This document shows positions 1-8,344 of a stretch of 36,164 bases of DNA, piece after piece. The stretch covers positions 1,810 through 37,973 of IMG/VR virus record IMGVR_UViG_3300030329_000087; one strand, written 5' to 3'. The notes under the pieces are model-generated. The model did no database searches. It was not told the origin of the DNA and worked only from the letters and a program-made list of their open reading frames with translations. Source of the stretch: a virus. The first letter of the stretch is position 1, and the number at the start of each line of letters is the position of its first letter. A program made the position numbers and the translations under genes.

Positions 1-380
1 AAAATGTATATTCTTAATGATGTTGTTGACCTTACTCTTGTGTCTTGATTCTCAACTGTAAAATTGTAATGTGGATTTCCTCCTGTTGTAGCAGAACAAA
101 GTGCAGACGTTGCATAATCATCATTTGAAAAGGCAGAAGTTCTTGCAGATGTGTAATCACCTTCACCATTGTCTGTTGCACTTGCTGTATTATGACTATC
201 TTGAATACCAAAAGTGTCATTACCTTTTAAATATATCCAAGACTTACACAAACTCTGCACAGTATTCTGTGTAACATTACCACCATCTGAAACATAGGTA
301 GATGTATTAGCCATCTTAACATTAGAACCACCACTACCTGCTTTATCTACGATTGTGTCTACATTTAATTGACTGGTCAT
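1..380 (-). CDS. Partial tail-fibre-type protein, 3' end beyond the window
   Basis: The ATG is at 380 and overlaps the TGA of the preceding gene (ATGA, 377-380). The frame is open to the left edge, giving about 126 residues without a stop. The start MTSQLNVDTIVDK, then VTQNTVQSLCKSWIYLK at about residues 36-52, a DNGEGDYT segment and SNDDYAT, match the layout of the complete genes at 2900-3349 and 2496-2903: a short N-terminal head, a Q-x-L-x-K-x-W motif, then a beta-rich 'TD-x-G-x-G / NxxYA' part. Such modules are common in marine phage tail fibres. The role in host recognition is inferred from this resemblance and from the position at the end of the structural operon. Confidence 0.8.
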   Translation of the reverse strand, partial: MTSQLNVDTIVDKAGSGGSNVKMANTSTYVSDGGNVTQNTVQSLCKSWIYLKGNDTFGIQDSHNTASATDNGEGDYTSARTSAFSNDDYATSALCSATTGGNPHYNFTVENQDTRVRSTTSLRIYI

Positions 381-835
381 ACTATACTCCAATAACCATT
401 AACAGTTACTGTAGCGTTCTGTGTTATAGGACCTGCACTCACACCATTTTCATCGCTGTCAATTGTAATGTCTGCCGATATAGTTTGACCATTTAATCTT
501 ATAATACTGTTGTTGCCTTTAAACGGATAGCGTGTATCTGATTCAGTTTTAGTGTAGGTATTGTTTACACTAAACACATCATATACAATCATCTCAACAA
601 TGTCATTTACATTTGCACCTGTGACAAGCACGACTGATGTGCCTGTTGTCGCTGCGTAATCTGTTCCTGCCTTTAACAACACACCATTCTGATATACATC
701 CATATACAAACTATCGTTATAAGATAATGTTAAAGAGTTAGCATCACTGCCACTGAAAGATGTTTGTCCTGTTGTAGCTTGATATACAAATCTACTTCTT
801 ACTCCAAAGTTTGGTGCTTTTCCTATATATGGCAT
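377..835 (-). CDS. MPYIGK-type tail-fibre/adhesin module, copy 2
   Basis: 152 residues starting MPYIGKAPNFGV. A beta-rich region follows with a 'V-x-Q-NGVLL..GTDYAA' hairpin, as seen in many phage fibre modules, and a C-terminal segment (ISADITIDSDENGV..GPITQNATVTV) typical of beta-helical fibre ends. It is paralogous to 3346-3795, which shares the MPYIGK start, the FKG-N linker and the 'NxxVxxGPxTxN' ending. The start overlaps the TAA of the upstream gene (TAATG) and the stop overlaps the next start (ATGA). It is likely a tail-fibre or receptor-binding component; the exact role is not known. Confidence 0.8.
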   Translation of the reverse strand: MPYIGKAPNFGVRSRFVYQATTGQTSFSGSDANSLTLSYNDSLYMDVYQNGVLLKAGTDYAATTGTSVVLVTGANVNDIVEMIVYDVFSVNNTYTKTESDTRYPFKGNNSIIRLNGQTISADITIDSDENGVSAGPITQNATVTVNGYWSIV

Positions 836-1236
836 TACGCTAAATCTCCATGTACTGTTAAATTTCCGTTGGAGTTTGATTCAAGGTCAATAGCAATATG
901 CTTTCCCTCTGTATTAACAAAGGCAATTTCCAAATCTAAGCTAGTAGCACCCTTTGCTCTTACGTTTACTACTCTAAGACCAGAAGTGTCATCATGGTCT
1001 TTAGTAACACCAGCAGTTGCAGAATAGTTTGCACTACTCATATCATTAACAATTGTAACAGTGCAATGTCCTTGACTATTGTCAGTAATACTTGTTGTAT
1101 TAAAACTATCACCATATGACCCTTGACCTGCATTAACATGAGCAAAAAGTTTTGCCAAACCCTGTGCAAGATTAGTAGTCGCAGAACCACCTTCAGAATC
1201 TACAGTTAGACCTTTTGTTAAATTAGTTAAAGGCAT
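835..1236 (-). CDS. Tail-fibre-type repeat-family protein (D), ends GDLA
   Basis: 133 residues. It has the family layout: a short head (MPLTNLTKGLTVDSEGG), a TTNLAQGLAK segment, DSFNTTSITDNSQGHCTV, a SSANYSAT segment, and the C-terminal tetrapeptide GDLA. The same ending closes the genes at 2098-2496, 2496-2903 and 2900-3349. The stop overlaps the next ATG. This is one of at least five related short proteins in the first 3.4 kb. A virion or fibre role is inferred from family resemblance and context. Confidence 0.8.
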   Translation of the reverse strand: MPLTNLTKGLTVDSEGGSATTNLAQGLAKLFAHVNAGQGSYGDSFNTTSITDNSQGHCTVTIVNDMSSANYSATAGVTKDHDDTSGLRVVNVRAKGATSLDLEIAFVNTEGKHIAIDLESNSNGNLTVHGDLA

Positions 1237-1245
1237 GATTACTCC

Positions 1246-1617
1246 TTATGCGTAAGGACTGTCACCAAGTACAGATGTATCCCACGCTGCTTTTAACTTA
1301 TCAATAGTATCTGCATCTGTAATTGCTTTTGCTGCAGGTGCATCTCTTAATGCTTTCTTTTTATTAACACTTGCAGTTTTAGCAGAAGCATCATCTGCTT
1401 CTAATGCTTTCATATATGCTACATCTTCAGCTTCTAATAAAGGTGTTCTTACTTCCCTTATCTTATCTTTAAATATTTCTTTAGCCTTAGTCATGTCTTC
1501 AGCTATAACTTTACCAGAAATCGCCCAAGCATTTCTAAAATGTCGGTCTGATGGCTTTGATGTTACTGTTGAAGCATCAATCTGGTTGCCATCCTTATCT
1601 ACGATAAAACTTGTCAT
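1246..1617 (-). CDS. Small charged protein with RHFRNAW motif, possible fibre-assembly factor
   Basis: 123 residues, rich in Ala, Lys, Asp and Glu and largely alpha-helical in appearance. Residues about 25-34 read RHFRNAWAIS, followed by KAKEIFKDKIREVRTPLLE. Proteins of this kind sit beside tail-fibre genes in many marine phages and resemble tail-fibre assembly chaperones. That assignment is inference. The upstream neighbour (1628-2101) carries a related QWRNAWQI motif near its C-terminus, so the two may act together or share ancestry over this patch. Confidence 0.75.
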   Translation of the reverse strand: MTSFIVDKDGNQIDASTVTSKPSDRHFRNAWAISGKVIAEDMTKAKEIFKDKIREVRTPLLEAEDVAYMKALEADDASAKTASVNKKKALRDAPAAKAITDADTIDKLKAAWDTSVLGDSPYA

Positions 1618-1627
1618 ATTTTTCTCC

Positions 1628-2101
1628 TTATGCTGCTAGTTCTATATCTTCTCTAATTTGCCATGCGTTTCGCCATTGACGATGCTCTGGCAGTTGATGT
1701 AAACGGCAGATCACCATCTTTGGTTTATTGCCTTCATCCCATGTACGCCATACACGTTGTGGAATATCTTTCATAATTAAGTATTCTATTGCCTGTTCTT
1801 CTGTCATTGCTTCAATCGGTTTAGTGTTATGCAACAAATACCCTCTCGTATGTTTTTCAAAACCAGGTTGTGCTTCGTCTTTTGCTAATTCCCAATATAC
1901 TTCAACAGGTGGTAAAATGCCACCCTGTAATGCACAAGCCATCCAATTAGGATCAGGAACTAGCACTTTTGCAGGATTGTCCATATCTTCAGGGTCTTCA
2001 TATACTACTCGTATATCTGATTGCACTTTTTCTAAGTTATCTTTCGCCCAATGTAATCGTTCCCATAAATGTGTTCCTTGAAACTCTGGTGTTTTTATCA
2101 T
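1628..2101 (-). CDS. Conserved phage protein with RQWRNAW motif
   Basis: 157 residues, soluble, with no signal or membrane segment. The N-terminus (TPEFQGTHLWERLHWAKDN) is aromatic and charged. The middle has LVPDPNWMACALQGGILPP, and the C-terminus reads HRQWRNAWQIRED. Its ATG overlaps the stop of the GDLA-ending gene upstream by 4 bp. It lies within the tail-fibre cassettes beside 1246-1617, which shares the RNAW patch. A fibre-assembly or accessory role is plausible but unproven. Confidence 0.75.
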   Translation of the reverse strand: MIKTPEFQGTHLWERLHWAKDNLEKVQSDIRVVYEDPEDMDNPAKVLVPDPNWMACALQGGILPPVEVYWELAKDEAQPGFEKHTRGYLLHNTKPIEAMTEEQAIEYLIMKDIPQRVWRTWDEGNKPKMVICRLHQLPEHRQWRNAWQIREDIELAA

Positions 2102-2496
2102 GCTAAATCTCCCATAGACATATAAAATCCAAACTCAACATCTCTAGCTGTATTTGTAGCACTAGCACTTAAAATATTTACAAATGATGTTGAAGGGTTT
2201 GATACTTGTTGCATCATACCATGATAATCAGAACTGTCCTCACACGACATAGTTGTTGCATAATTAGCACTTGCAAAGACACTAGCCCAATTAGGTCTTG
2301 CACTGCCAGTTCCTGAATCTGTAATACTAGAAGTATTAAATAAATCATTTTCAATAAATGTACCTTCACTTGTAAAACTACCCCATGCTTTACAACTGCC
2401 ATTAAACAAATAACTTGTATCAATAGACTTTTCTGTGTTTGTATTTGCTGAATCAGAAGTTGTCAGCGTATCAAATTTTAAATTACCAAAAGCCAT
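2098..2496 (-). CDS. Tail-fibre-type repeat-family protein (C), ends GDLA
   Basis: 132 residues: MAFGNLKFDTLTTSD head, FNGSCKAWGSF (the K-x-W position), then FNTSSITDSGTGSARP, a SANYATT segment and the ending SMGDLA. The ATG overlaps the upstream TAA by one base (TAATG), and the TGA overlaps the next ATG by 4 bp. It is a close structural analogue of 2496-2903 and 2900-3349. A fibre or spike component is inferred. Confidence 0.8.
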   Translation of the reverse strand: MAFGNLKFDTLTTSDSANTNTEKSIDTSYLFNGSCKAWGSFTSEGTFIENDLFNTSSITDSGTGSARPNWASVFASANYATTMSCEDSSDYHGMMQQVSNPSTSFVNILSASATNTARDVEFGFYMSMGDLA

Positions 2497-2903
2497 TATG
2501 CTAAGTCTCCTAAAATTGCTCCATTTGCATCATCAACATCGTATAAGTTTCCATTCATAGATTCTGTTATTATAACTGCTAAGACTGTAGTGTGTGAAGC
2601 TGCTGCACCTGTGTCTGCTACTCTTCTTACTCCAGAATCTCCTGCTGAAACTAGTCTAGCATAATCATCGTTAGCCATAGCATTTGTAATTGCATAGTTA
2701 ATTTGACCTGCTGATACGTCAGTTATTGAACCTACATTAAATGAATCTCTTGATGCAGGACCACTTGCTTCTCCATTAATATTTGTCCAAGCCTTTGCTA
2801 AACCCTGTTGCAAATTAGTCGTAGTAGAATTACCTTCACCTGTTACGGAGATTGAACCTGCTGTGGTTGTGCCTGTAAGGGTGTTGACTTTAACTGTACT
2901 CAT
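2496..2903 (-). CDS. Tail-fibre-type repeat-family protein (B), ends GDLA
   Basis: 135 residues: head MSTVKVNTLTGTTTAG, then TTNLQQGLAKAWTNING at about residues 27-43, RDSFNVGSITDVSAGQ, MANDDYARL and the ending ILGDLA. The DSFN-x-x-S-[IL]-TD and NxxYA signatures are the kind found in the tail-fibre regions of many marine phages. Start and stop both overlap the neighbouring genes, so translation is probably coupled across the A-B-C series. Confidence 0.82.
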   Translation of the reverse strand: MSTVKVNTLTGTTTAGSISVTGEGNSTTTNLQQGLAKAWTNINGEASGPASRDSFNVGSITDVSAGQINYAITNAMANDDYARLVSAGDSGVRRVADTGAAASHTTVLAVIITESMNGNLYDVDDANGAILGDLA

Positions 2904-3349
2904 GCTAAGTCACCATGTGCTACAGTATAATTATACTTTCCATCTACTAATGCTGAACCACCATAACAAACTACATCATATGCACCAGTTTCAAAACCAC
3001 CAGAATAATATTCAAATTTTGCTACACAAGTAACATTAGCTGGGAAACTTTCTCCTGCATAAGCATTTCCAGTATAGTTTACTGCGTAACTCGTATTAGC
3101 AAAGTTATTGGTCATATTTACTAAAAATCTTCCAGTAGCTTCGTCTGTAAGGCTACCAACATTAAATGAATCAACAGCAGTTGTACTTGCATAATTAAAA
3201 TACACCCATTGTTTTGACAAACTTTGCACCATATTCTGTGTAACACTTGTGCCACCATCTGATTCATATACAGAATTATTTTTAACTCTTATATCTACTC
3301 CTAATGAACCACCAGTTTTTCTAATTGTATCTGTTAGTAATGTACTCAT
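2900..3349 (-). CDS. Tail-fibre-type repeat-family protein (A), ends GDLA
   Basis: 149 residues: MSTLLTDTIRKTGG head, SVTQNMVQSLSKQWVYFNY at about residues 35-53, VDSFNVGSLTDEATGRF, FANTSYAV and the ending AHGDLA. It is the complete member most like the truncated gene at 1-380, sharing VTQN-x-VQSL-x-K-x-W. It is the first of three consecutive family members that follow the MPYIGK gene at 3346-3795. A tail-fibre role is inferred. Confidence 0.82.
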   Translation of the reverse strand: MSTLLTDTIRKTGGSLGVDIRVKNNSVYESDGGTSVTQNMVQSLSKQWVYFNYASTTAVDSFNVGSLTDEATGRFLVNMTNNFANTSYAVNYTGNAYAGESFPANVTCVAKFEYYSGGFETGAYDVVCYGGSALVDGKYNYTVAHGDLA

Positions 3350-3795
3350 ATAGTCACCAATGTTCCACCTGATTCTATTGTAAGTGTCACTCCACTATTG
3401 ATAGTAAAAGGTCCTGTCACGTTAGCATTTTCTGTAGCAAGTATTGTTATGTTCGCTGTTAATGATTGAGCATTTGTTCTAAACAATCCACCACCTTTAA
3501 AGTTACCTTTGTTCTCAGCAGCAGGTGTTATTGTAGATGCTTGAGGAGCTAGATAGTTTACAAATATATTTCCTGTTCCACTTGAAGGTGCAGCAGTAAA
3601 TGTTAAAGTTGTACCATCAGGTATTGTATAAGCTGCAGTATCTTGTACCACGCCATCTACAGATACAAGAACGTCTTGTACAGAACTTACGGCTGTTGTT
3701 AATGTAAATGTTGTATCACTTCCGTCACCATTAAATCTTTGTACGGCTGTTGTACTTTGATACGCTGTTGCTACATCTTTACCTATGTATGGCAT
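3346..3795 (-). CDS. MPYIGK-type tail-fibre/adhesin module, copy 1
   Basis: 149 residues. After MPYIGKDVATAYQ it has the FNGDGSDTTFTLTTAV / VLVSVDGVVQD / YTIPDGTTLTFTAAPSSGT pattern of a beta-sandwich fibre module. The C-terminal segment ANVTGPFTINSGVTLTIESG is seen at the ends of many marine phage adhesin-like proteins. It is paralogous to 377-835. Position and architecture support a virion tail or fibre role. Confidence 0.82.
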   Translation of the reverse strand: MPYIGKDVATAYQSTTAVQRFNGDGSDTTFTLTTAVSSVQDVLVSVDGVVQDTAAYTIPDGTTLTFTAAPSSGTGNIFVNYLAPQASTITPAAENKGNFKGGGLFRTNAQSLTANITILATENANVTGPFTINSGVTLTIESGGTLVTI

Positions 3796-4142
3796 TAGGT
3801 TATCTCCATGTAAGATAAGGCAACATCGGTAGCACCTGTTGCAGTTACTGATATACTGTCTGTAGCTTCTAAAACAACTTTGTTACCAGCCAAAAGCTCT
3901 AATGATGATCCTGCTGGAATGGGTGCATTAGTAATAAGTTCTACTGGTTGGTTAACTTCATCATTATCGTTTGTTCTATTACCTGTGTCAGATGTTAATG
4001 TAACTGTGGCAGTAACTTGACTTGTTGTTGTATTTCCTAATACCAAACCTAGTATTATCGTTGTTGTGCTACTAGCTACTGTGTAGATTACATCTGCACT
4101 TGTTACTCCTGCTTTGCTTGATAATTTAAATGTATTTGCCAT
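3795..4142 (-). CDS. Small beta-rich virion protein
   Basis: 115 residues, almost entirely Thr/Ser/Val-rich beta pattern (MANTFKLSSKAGVTSADVIY..). It includes LGNTTTSQVTATVTL and PIPAGSSLELLAGNKVVLE, as in small marine phage structural proteins of immunoglobulin-like or jelly-roll appearance. It lies between the large fibre gene and the MPYIGK gene, with a one-base overlap downstream. A structural role is likely; the precise function is unknown. Confidence 0.75.
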   Translation of the reverse strand: MANTFKLSSKAGVTSADVIYTVASSTTTIILGLVLGNTTTSQVTATVTLTSDTGNRTNDNDEVNQPVELITNAPIPAGSSLELLAGNKVVLEATDSISVTATGATDVALSYMEIT

Positions 4143-4145
4143 ATA

Positions 4146-6491
4146 CTATCCTAACGCTATTGCTAATGCTGTTGCTTCATTTGCTGCGGCTGTTGCTGTT
4201 GTTTTTGCATCTAGTTGTGTTTGTATTGCTGATGTCACACCATCTAAGTGACCTATTTCTGTAGATGTAACAGCACTGACAGAAAGATCACCACTGCCAT
4301 CTGATATTAACGCTCTATTTACTGTCAAACTTTCCATCTTACTAAATGCTATCGCTGCATTAGACGCTACACTTGCATTGACCACAGCGTTTGACGCTAA
4401 CTTATCTGCATCAACTGCATCATCAGCTAACTCAGCAGTTACAACGCCACCATCTTTAATTGTTACTGCACCACTTGATACAGAAAAATTATCTGAACTA
4501 AATGAAGCTACTCCTTTATTAGATGTAGTTGCATTTTCACCACTAAATGTAACTGTGCCAGAACTCTCAGCAACATCTAAACCTTCACCTGCTGCAAAAG
4601 TTGCAGTGCCACCTAATGCAATATCTGTGGTATTAGAACCATCAGATAGAGTTATAGACGAATTAGATAATTTAGCATTTGCTATTGATCCTGCAAGTTG
4701 TGCATTTGTAATTGTTCCTGATAAAGAACTTGTTGGGTAGTTAGTAGCATCAGATAAATCAAAAGCAGGGCTAGTATCACTCTCACCTAACGCTAAAGTT
4801 ATACCACCAAAATTAATATCTGAATTAGACAACTTAGAGTTTGCTATGGACCCAGCAAGTTGTGTATTACTAACACCACTCGATTTAATAGTAACAGCAC
4901 CAGAAGAAACACTAAAATCACTAGAAGAGAATGATGCTATACCTTTGTTTGATGTGGTAGCATTTTCACCTGCAATAGTTATTGTGTTACTCGATCCTGA
5001 TGTGTCTATTCCCTCGCCACCTGCAATTGTTAATGTCTCACTATCTAAGTCAATAGATAAAGCACCACCTGAGTCACCTTGAATATCTAAATCTTGTGCA
5101 GTAACTTGAGCATCAACATAAGTTTTAATTGCTTTAGCTGATGCTAATGTGTCGTCACTCCCAGAGACACTGCTAATATCAGTGTCTAATACACCTGTTT
5201 TTAAATTATCTACCTCAATGTTAGATACAGTATTATTGTCTACATCAATTGTTTTATTAGTTAAGGTATCTGTTGTTCCTGTACCTACAAGAGTAGTTGT
5301 TGAACCTGCTGATATTGTTGGAAAACTAATTAATCCTTCAGTATGATTTACAACATTAGACCCAAGAACGATTGCATGATTACCCATGTAGGCATGTTGA
5401 CTACATTGATAATACAATATGTTTGGTGTGTCTTCATCAACATTTATTTGTGTATATGCTCCACTGCTTCCTGGAGTACCATCTGTTGTTACACCTGTGT
5501 TATATGCAGTACTTTTGTCTGCATCTAAATAGAACCTTAGTGGGTGTCCTAAGTTACTGCTATCAGATTGGTCAAATCTATAATAATATCCTGAGTCAGA
5601 TGTTACATTATCTACACCATGCAATGTTAAAGCTGGTGCTTGAACTCCGTTTATAACATAACCTAGACCACTACCATCACCTTGATATGGATGTCCTGAC
5701 TTAGATGCTACAGTAACTGTAAAAGTAATAGGAGAACTTGAGCTTCCGTATTCACCTGCGTGTGTGTCAGCAGAACTAACTCCTGTGTTAATAATATCTT
5801 GTCCACCCACGTTAAGATCACTAGCTAGTGTTCCAAGACTTGTTAAACTAGATGCTGTTACTGTTGAATTAAGTGTGTTGCCAGTTAATGTTCCTGCCGC
5901 AGCAGTTACAGTTATATCTGCACTTCCATTAAAACTTGTTCCGTTAATGTCTCTAGCAGTTTGTAACGTAGTGGCTGTCGCAGCATTGCCAGAAGTGTCT
6001 TGATTGCCTGATGTGTTTACACCCGATAGATTAATATTTCCTGTACCATCAAAAGACACACCACCTATTGTTCTAGCTGTTTCCAAAGCTGTGGCTGTTG
6101 CAGCATTTCCTGTAACATTACCAGTGATATTACCTACAAATGTGCCGTTAATATTATTACTTGCATCTTTAAATACTGCTTTATCAGCAGGGTAAGTACA
6201 GAATATTGTTCTTGTTCCAGAACCCCAATCTACTTTTTGATCTGTCGTGCTATTTGGAACGTCTTTAGCTTGTAGTATTGTATCTCTTGAAAGAGTATCA
6301 GGATCACCATCAGTAAATGTTCCTATACCAATTTCAAAACTTGTATTGTCTGTACAAACATAATAAACAGTGTTACCATCACCAACTTGGATAAAACCTT
6401 CAAAACCACTTACTGCACCAGCTAAGTTAAATGTTCCAGTGCCTGTAGTGGTTGTGGTTTCTTTAACTCTGTCTTTTATTACTAATGCCAT
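4146..6491 (-). CDS. Large tail fibre protein
   Basis: 781 residues, Ser/Thr/Gly/Asn-rich. The N-terminal ~100 residues (MALVIKDRVKETTTTTGTG.., FIQVGDGNTVYYVC) are a typical fibre attachment-like segment. At about 125-200 are GNAATATALETAR-type repeats. Later, two near-identical blocks contain ATTSNKG[IV]ASFSS and FSVSSGAVTIK, interleaved with repeated TNAQLAGSIANAKLSNS units. The end is a coiled-coil-like TAAANEATALAIALG. These repeats are common in marine phage trimeric fibres. It is the largest tail gene here and probably the main fibre shaft, followed by the small receptor-type modules downstream. Confidence 0.88.
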   Translation of the reverse strand: MALVIKDRVKETTTTTGTGTFNLAGAVSGFEGFIQVGDGNTVYYVCTDNTSFEIGIGTFTDGDPDTLSRDTILQAKDVPNSTTDQKVDWGSGTRTIFCTYPADKAVFKDASNNINGTFVGNITGNVTGNAATATALETARTIGGVSFDGTGNINLSGVNTSGNQDTSGNAATATTLQTARDINGTSFNGSADITVTAAAGTLTGNTLNSTVTASSLTSLGTLASDLNVGGQDIINTGVSSADTHAGEYGSSSSPITFTVTVASKSGHPYQGDGSGLGYVINGVQAPALTLHGVDNVTSDSGYYYRFDQSDSSNLGHPLRFYLDADKSTAYNTGVTTDGTPGSSGAYTQINVDEDTPNILYYQCSQHAYMGNHAIVLGSNVVNHTEGLISFPTISAGSTTTLVGTGTTDTLTNKTIDVDNNTVSNIEVDNLKTGVLDTDISSVSGSDDTLASAKAIKTYVDAQVTAQDLDIQGDSGGALSIDLDSETLTIAGGEGIDTSGSSNTITIAGENATTSNKGIASFSSSDFSVSSGAVTIKSSGVSNTQLAGSIANSKLSNSDINFGGITLALGESDTSPAFDLSDATNYPTSSLSGTITNAQLAGSIANAKLSNSSITLSDGSNTTDIALGGTATFAAGEGLDVAESSGTVTFSGENATTSNKGVASFSSDNFSVSSGAVTIKDGGVVTAELADDAVDADKLASNAVVNASVASNAAIAFSKMESLTVNRALISDGSGDLSVSAVTSTEIGHLDGVTSAIQTQLDAKTTATAAANEATALAIALG

Positions 6492-6973
6492 TATTTTAAC
6501 TCAATACTCAAGTTTGTTGCGTTTATTCTAAATATGTCACCTTCTGCTAATGTCTTACTTGCATCTAATGCTCCAATAAACAAAAAGTTACCAGAACTAG
6601 AAGCATCGTTAATAAACACATGGGTTATTGTTTGCGTTCCACTATCTGTCTTAGCTGCAAAATCAATTGCATTTGTATTCTTTGCAGTTTGTTGATTTGC
6701 TGTAGGCGATACCAGTGTCCAAGCAGTAGTTTGTACTCTTGCGTATCCACCAAAAGTTGCTTCTGTAACCGATACAGAACCTGCATCTGCTGATTCACCT
6801 GTACTATCATCAAAGTTTGAAACAGCCGTAGCCAATCCAACATATATATTACTTCCTAATCCGTTTGAATTACCACTACCAAAGTTGGCACTGGATACTT
6901 GTGCGTTATTATTAAATATAAAATTAAGTATCCTATGCTCTAAATAAGTGGTTGCTGCATTTGAGGTTGCCAT
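6491..6973 (-). CDS. Phage tail/virion protein with YLEHRILNFIF start
   Basis: 160 residues. N-terminal ATTYLEHRILNFIFN, then NIYVGLATAV, GGYARVQTTAWTL, an ITHVFINDASSSGNFLFIGAL strand and the closing EGDIFRINATNLSIEL. This order (attachment helix, 'YVGL', 'GGYARV', 'GxxLxxGAL', 'GDxFRxxxxxL') fits a widespread phage tail-associated family. The stop overlaps the large fibre ATG. Function beyond being virion-associated is not known to me. Confidence 0.8.
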   Translation of the reverse strand: MATSNAATTYLEHRILNFIFNNNAQVSSANFGSGNSNGLGSNIYVGLATAVSNFDDSTGESADAGSVSVTEATFGGYARVQTTAWTLVSPTANQQTAKNTNAIDFAAKTDSGTQTITHVFINDASSSGNFLFIGALDASKTLAEGDIFRINATNLSIELK

Positions 6974-6983
6974 AATTTATCTC

Positions 6984-7838
6984 CTATGTCCTTGCTCTTC
7001 TAGGTAATCCTTGCCTGTAAGCATCAGCATTTTCCCTAGCCTCACCTAAATCTTTTAATCTCATAAGTTCTTCATTAAATCTTTTTTCATACAAAGTCAA
7101 AACGTCTGGTTCACCTTTCATAAAAATATAACTTTCATAAAGCGATCCGTAAAGTAAAGCACTCCTAGCGTTTGTACTTAACCAAGTTGTTGTTGTATCA
7201 CTTGATATGGCAGATATGGCAGATGAAGCACCTGTTGTGCCACCTGTCACTGTCTCACCACTTGTAAACGCAGTTGTAGGTACAATGATTGTTAACTTGT
7301 TTGTACTGTCGTTTTTGCTTTGTATTGTAGCTGTAGCACCACTAGAAGCACCTGTTATTACTTCATTAACAGCAAGACTAGATGAAGATGCGACTGTTAT
7401 TTCAATTGTACTATCTGCTAAACTTGTCGGTCTATGATAATAATGTAATTCAACGGAATAATTACTATCAGGTGTTGGTGCGAGTATAAAATTATTTACA
7501 TCAAATCGTGCATAATATTTTGGTGCACCTGTAGTAGAACTGTTTGGATTGTACTCTTGTATAAAATTTACATCTTTTTCTAATAAAAATTCTATGTTGC
7601 TTGAATTTGTTATAGATAAACTAAAAGAAGCTAAATAATCATCTGGTACAGATAAAAATCTATCTGATGATGTTGTGGCACTTGTCACGTTTTTACGAAA
7701 TACTTCAAAGTCAACAGTTTTAAATATTCTGTTCTCTGCTGCTCTTATAAATTCTCTAAGATTATTAACAAAAGTTGTTTCGGTATTCTCAGAGTAATCT
7801 TGTATGGTTGATTTTAATGTCGTTAATGTAAAACTCAT
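6984..7838 (-). CDS. Head-tail adaptor-type protein with inserted beta domain
   Basis: 284 residues. The first ~145 (LREFIRAAENRIFKTVDFE, SVPDDYLASFSLSI, GAPKYYARFDV, FILAPTPDSNYSVELHYYHRP) match the pattern of phage adaptor/neck proteins (SU10-like). Residues about 148-222 look like an insertion of two similar beta units (VNEVITGASSGATATI and SGETVTGGTTGASSAI). The C-terminal helices (TNARSALLYGSLYESYIFMKGEPD, YEKRFNEELMRLKD) resume the adaptor fold. It probably sits at the portal-tail interface. Confidence 0.75.
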   Translation of the reverse strand: MSFTLTTLKSTIQDYSENTETTFVNNLREFIRAAENRIFKTVDFEVFRKNVTSATTSSDRFLSVPDDYLASFSLSITNSSNIEFLLEKDVNFIQEYNPNSSTTGAPKYYARFDVNNFILAPTPDSNYSVELHYYHRPTSLADSTIEITVASSSSLAVNEVITGASSGATATIQSKNDSTNKLTIIVPTTAFTSGETVTGGTTGASSAISAISSDTTTTWLSTNARSALLYGSLYESYIFMKGEPDVLTLYEKRFNEELMRLKDLGEARENADAYRQGLPRRART

Positions 7839-8344
7839 TAAGCCTCCAATATGACAGGACCTGCTGAAGCAATCTTGCCACCACCTCTTATTGATCCTAC
7901 AGTTGCAGTATCTGAAACTGTTATGGTGTAATTATTTGTATCAACAACACTAGCAATAGTAAAGCCAGATGAATTTTCCATCACTGATTTTGTTATACCA
8001 TCAAAAGAAACTACGTTCCTAAATCTAACTGTTCCTGATGCAGATCTACCATGACTTTTTTCTGTTACAGTTACTGTACTGCTTCCAGAACTACCTGTTT
8101 TAAATGGATCAAGCTCTAATAAAACTTCAATAGCTGGTTCTGTTCTAGCAGGTCTTGCATCACGCAAAGCCTCTGCATCTGCTTTTTTTGGTCTAGGATC
8201 AAGCTGTGGATGCTTATCTTCGTATTCATCTTTACCTACACGCAGTCCATTCCATTCTTTTCGTGTGTCTTTAGCACGATAACGAAATCCTGAACGATCT
8301 GATATTACATATGAATTACTTGGATTTGCATATTTCGGCATCAA
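7838..8344 (-). CDS. Conserved phage structural protein (SDRSGFRYR type)
   Basis: 168 residues. The first ~75 (SDRSGFRYRAKDTRKEWNG, VGKDEYEDKHPQLDPRPKK, ALRDARPART) are a conserved N-terminal module common beside phage neck genes. The C-terminal half is a beta module (SSTVTVTEKSHGRSASGTVR.., YTITVSDTATVG). It overlaps the gp4-like gene upstream by 4 bp and the adaptor downstream by one base. A virion neck/tail role is likely. Confidence 0.75.
   Translation of the reverse strand: MMPKYANPSNSYVISDRSGFRYRAKDTRKEWNGLRVGKDEYEDKHPQLDPRPKKADAEALRDARPARTEPAIEVLLELDPFKTGSSGSSTVTVTEKSHGRSASGTVRFRNVVSFDGITKSVMENSSGFTIASVVDTNNYTITVSDTATVGSIRGGGKIASAGPVILEA

Noticed and set aside
4378-4740. Plus-strand ORFs in the large fibre gene (also at 4846, 5149, 5764, 6004)
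   Set aside because: They are products of repetitive Ser/Thr codons read in reverse; all plus-strand ORFs lack operon context.
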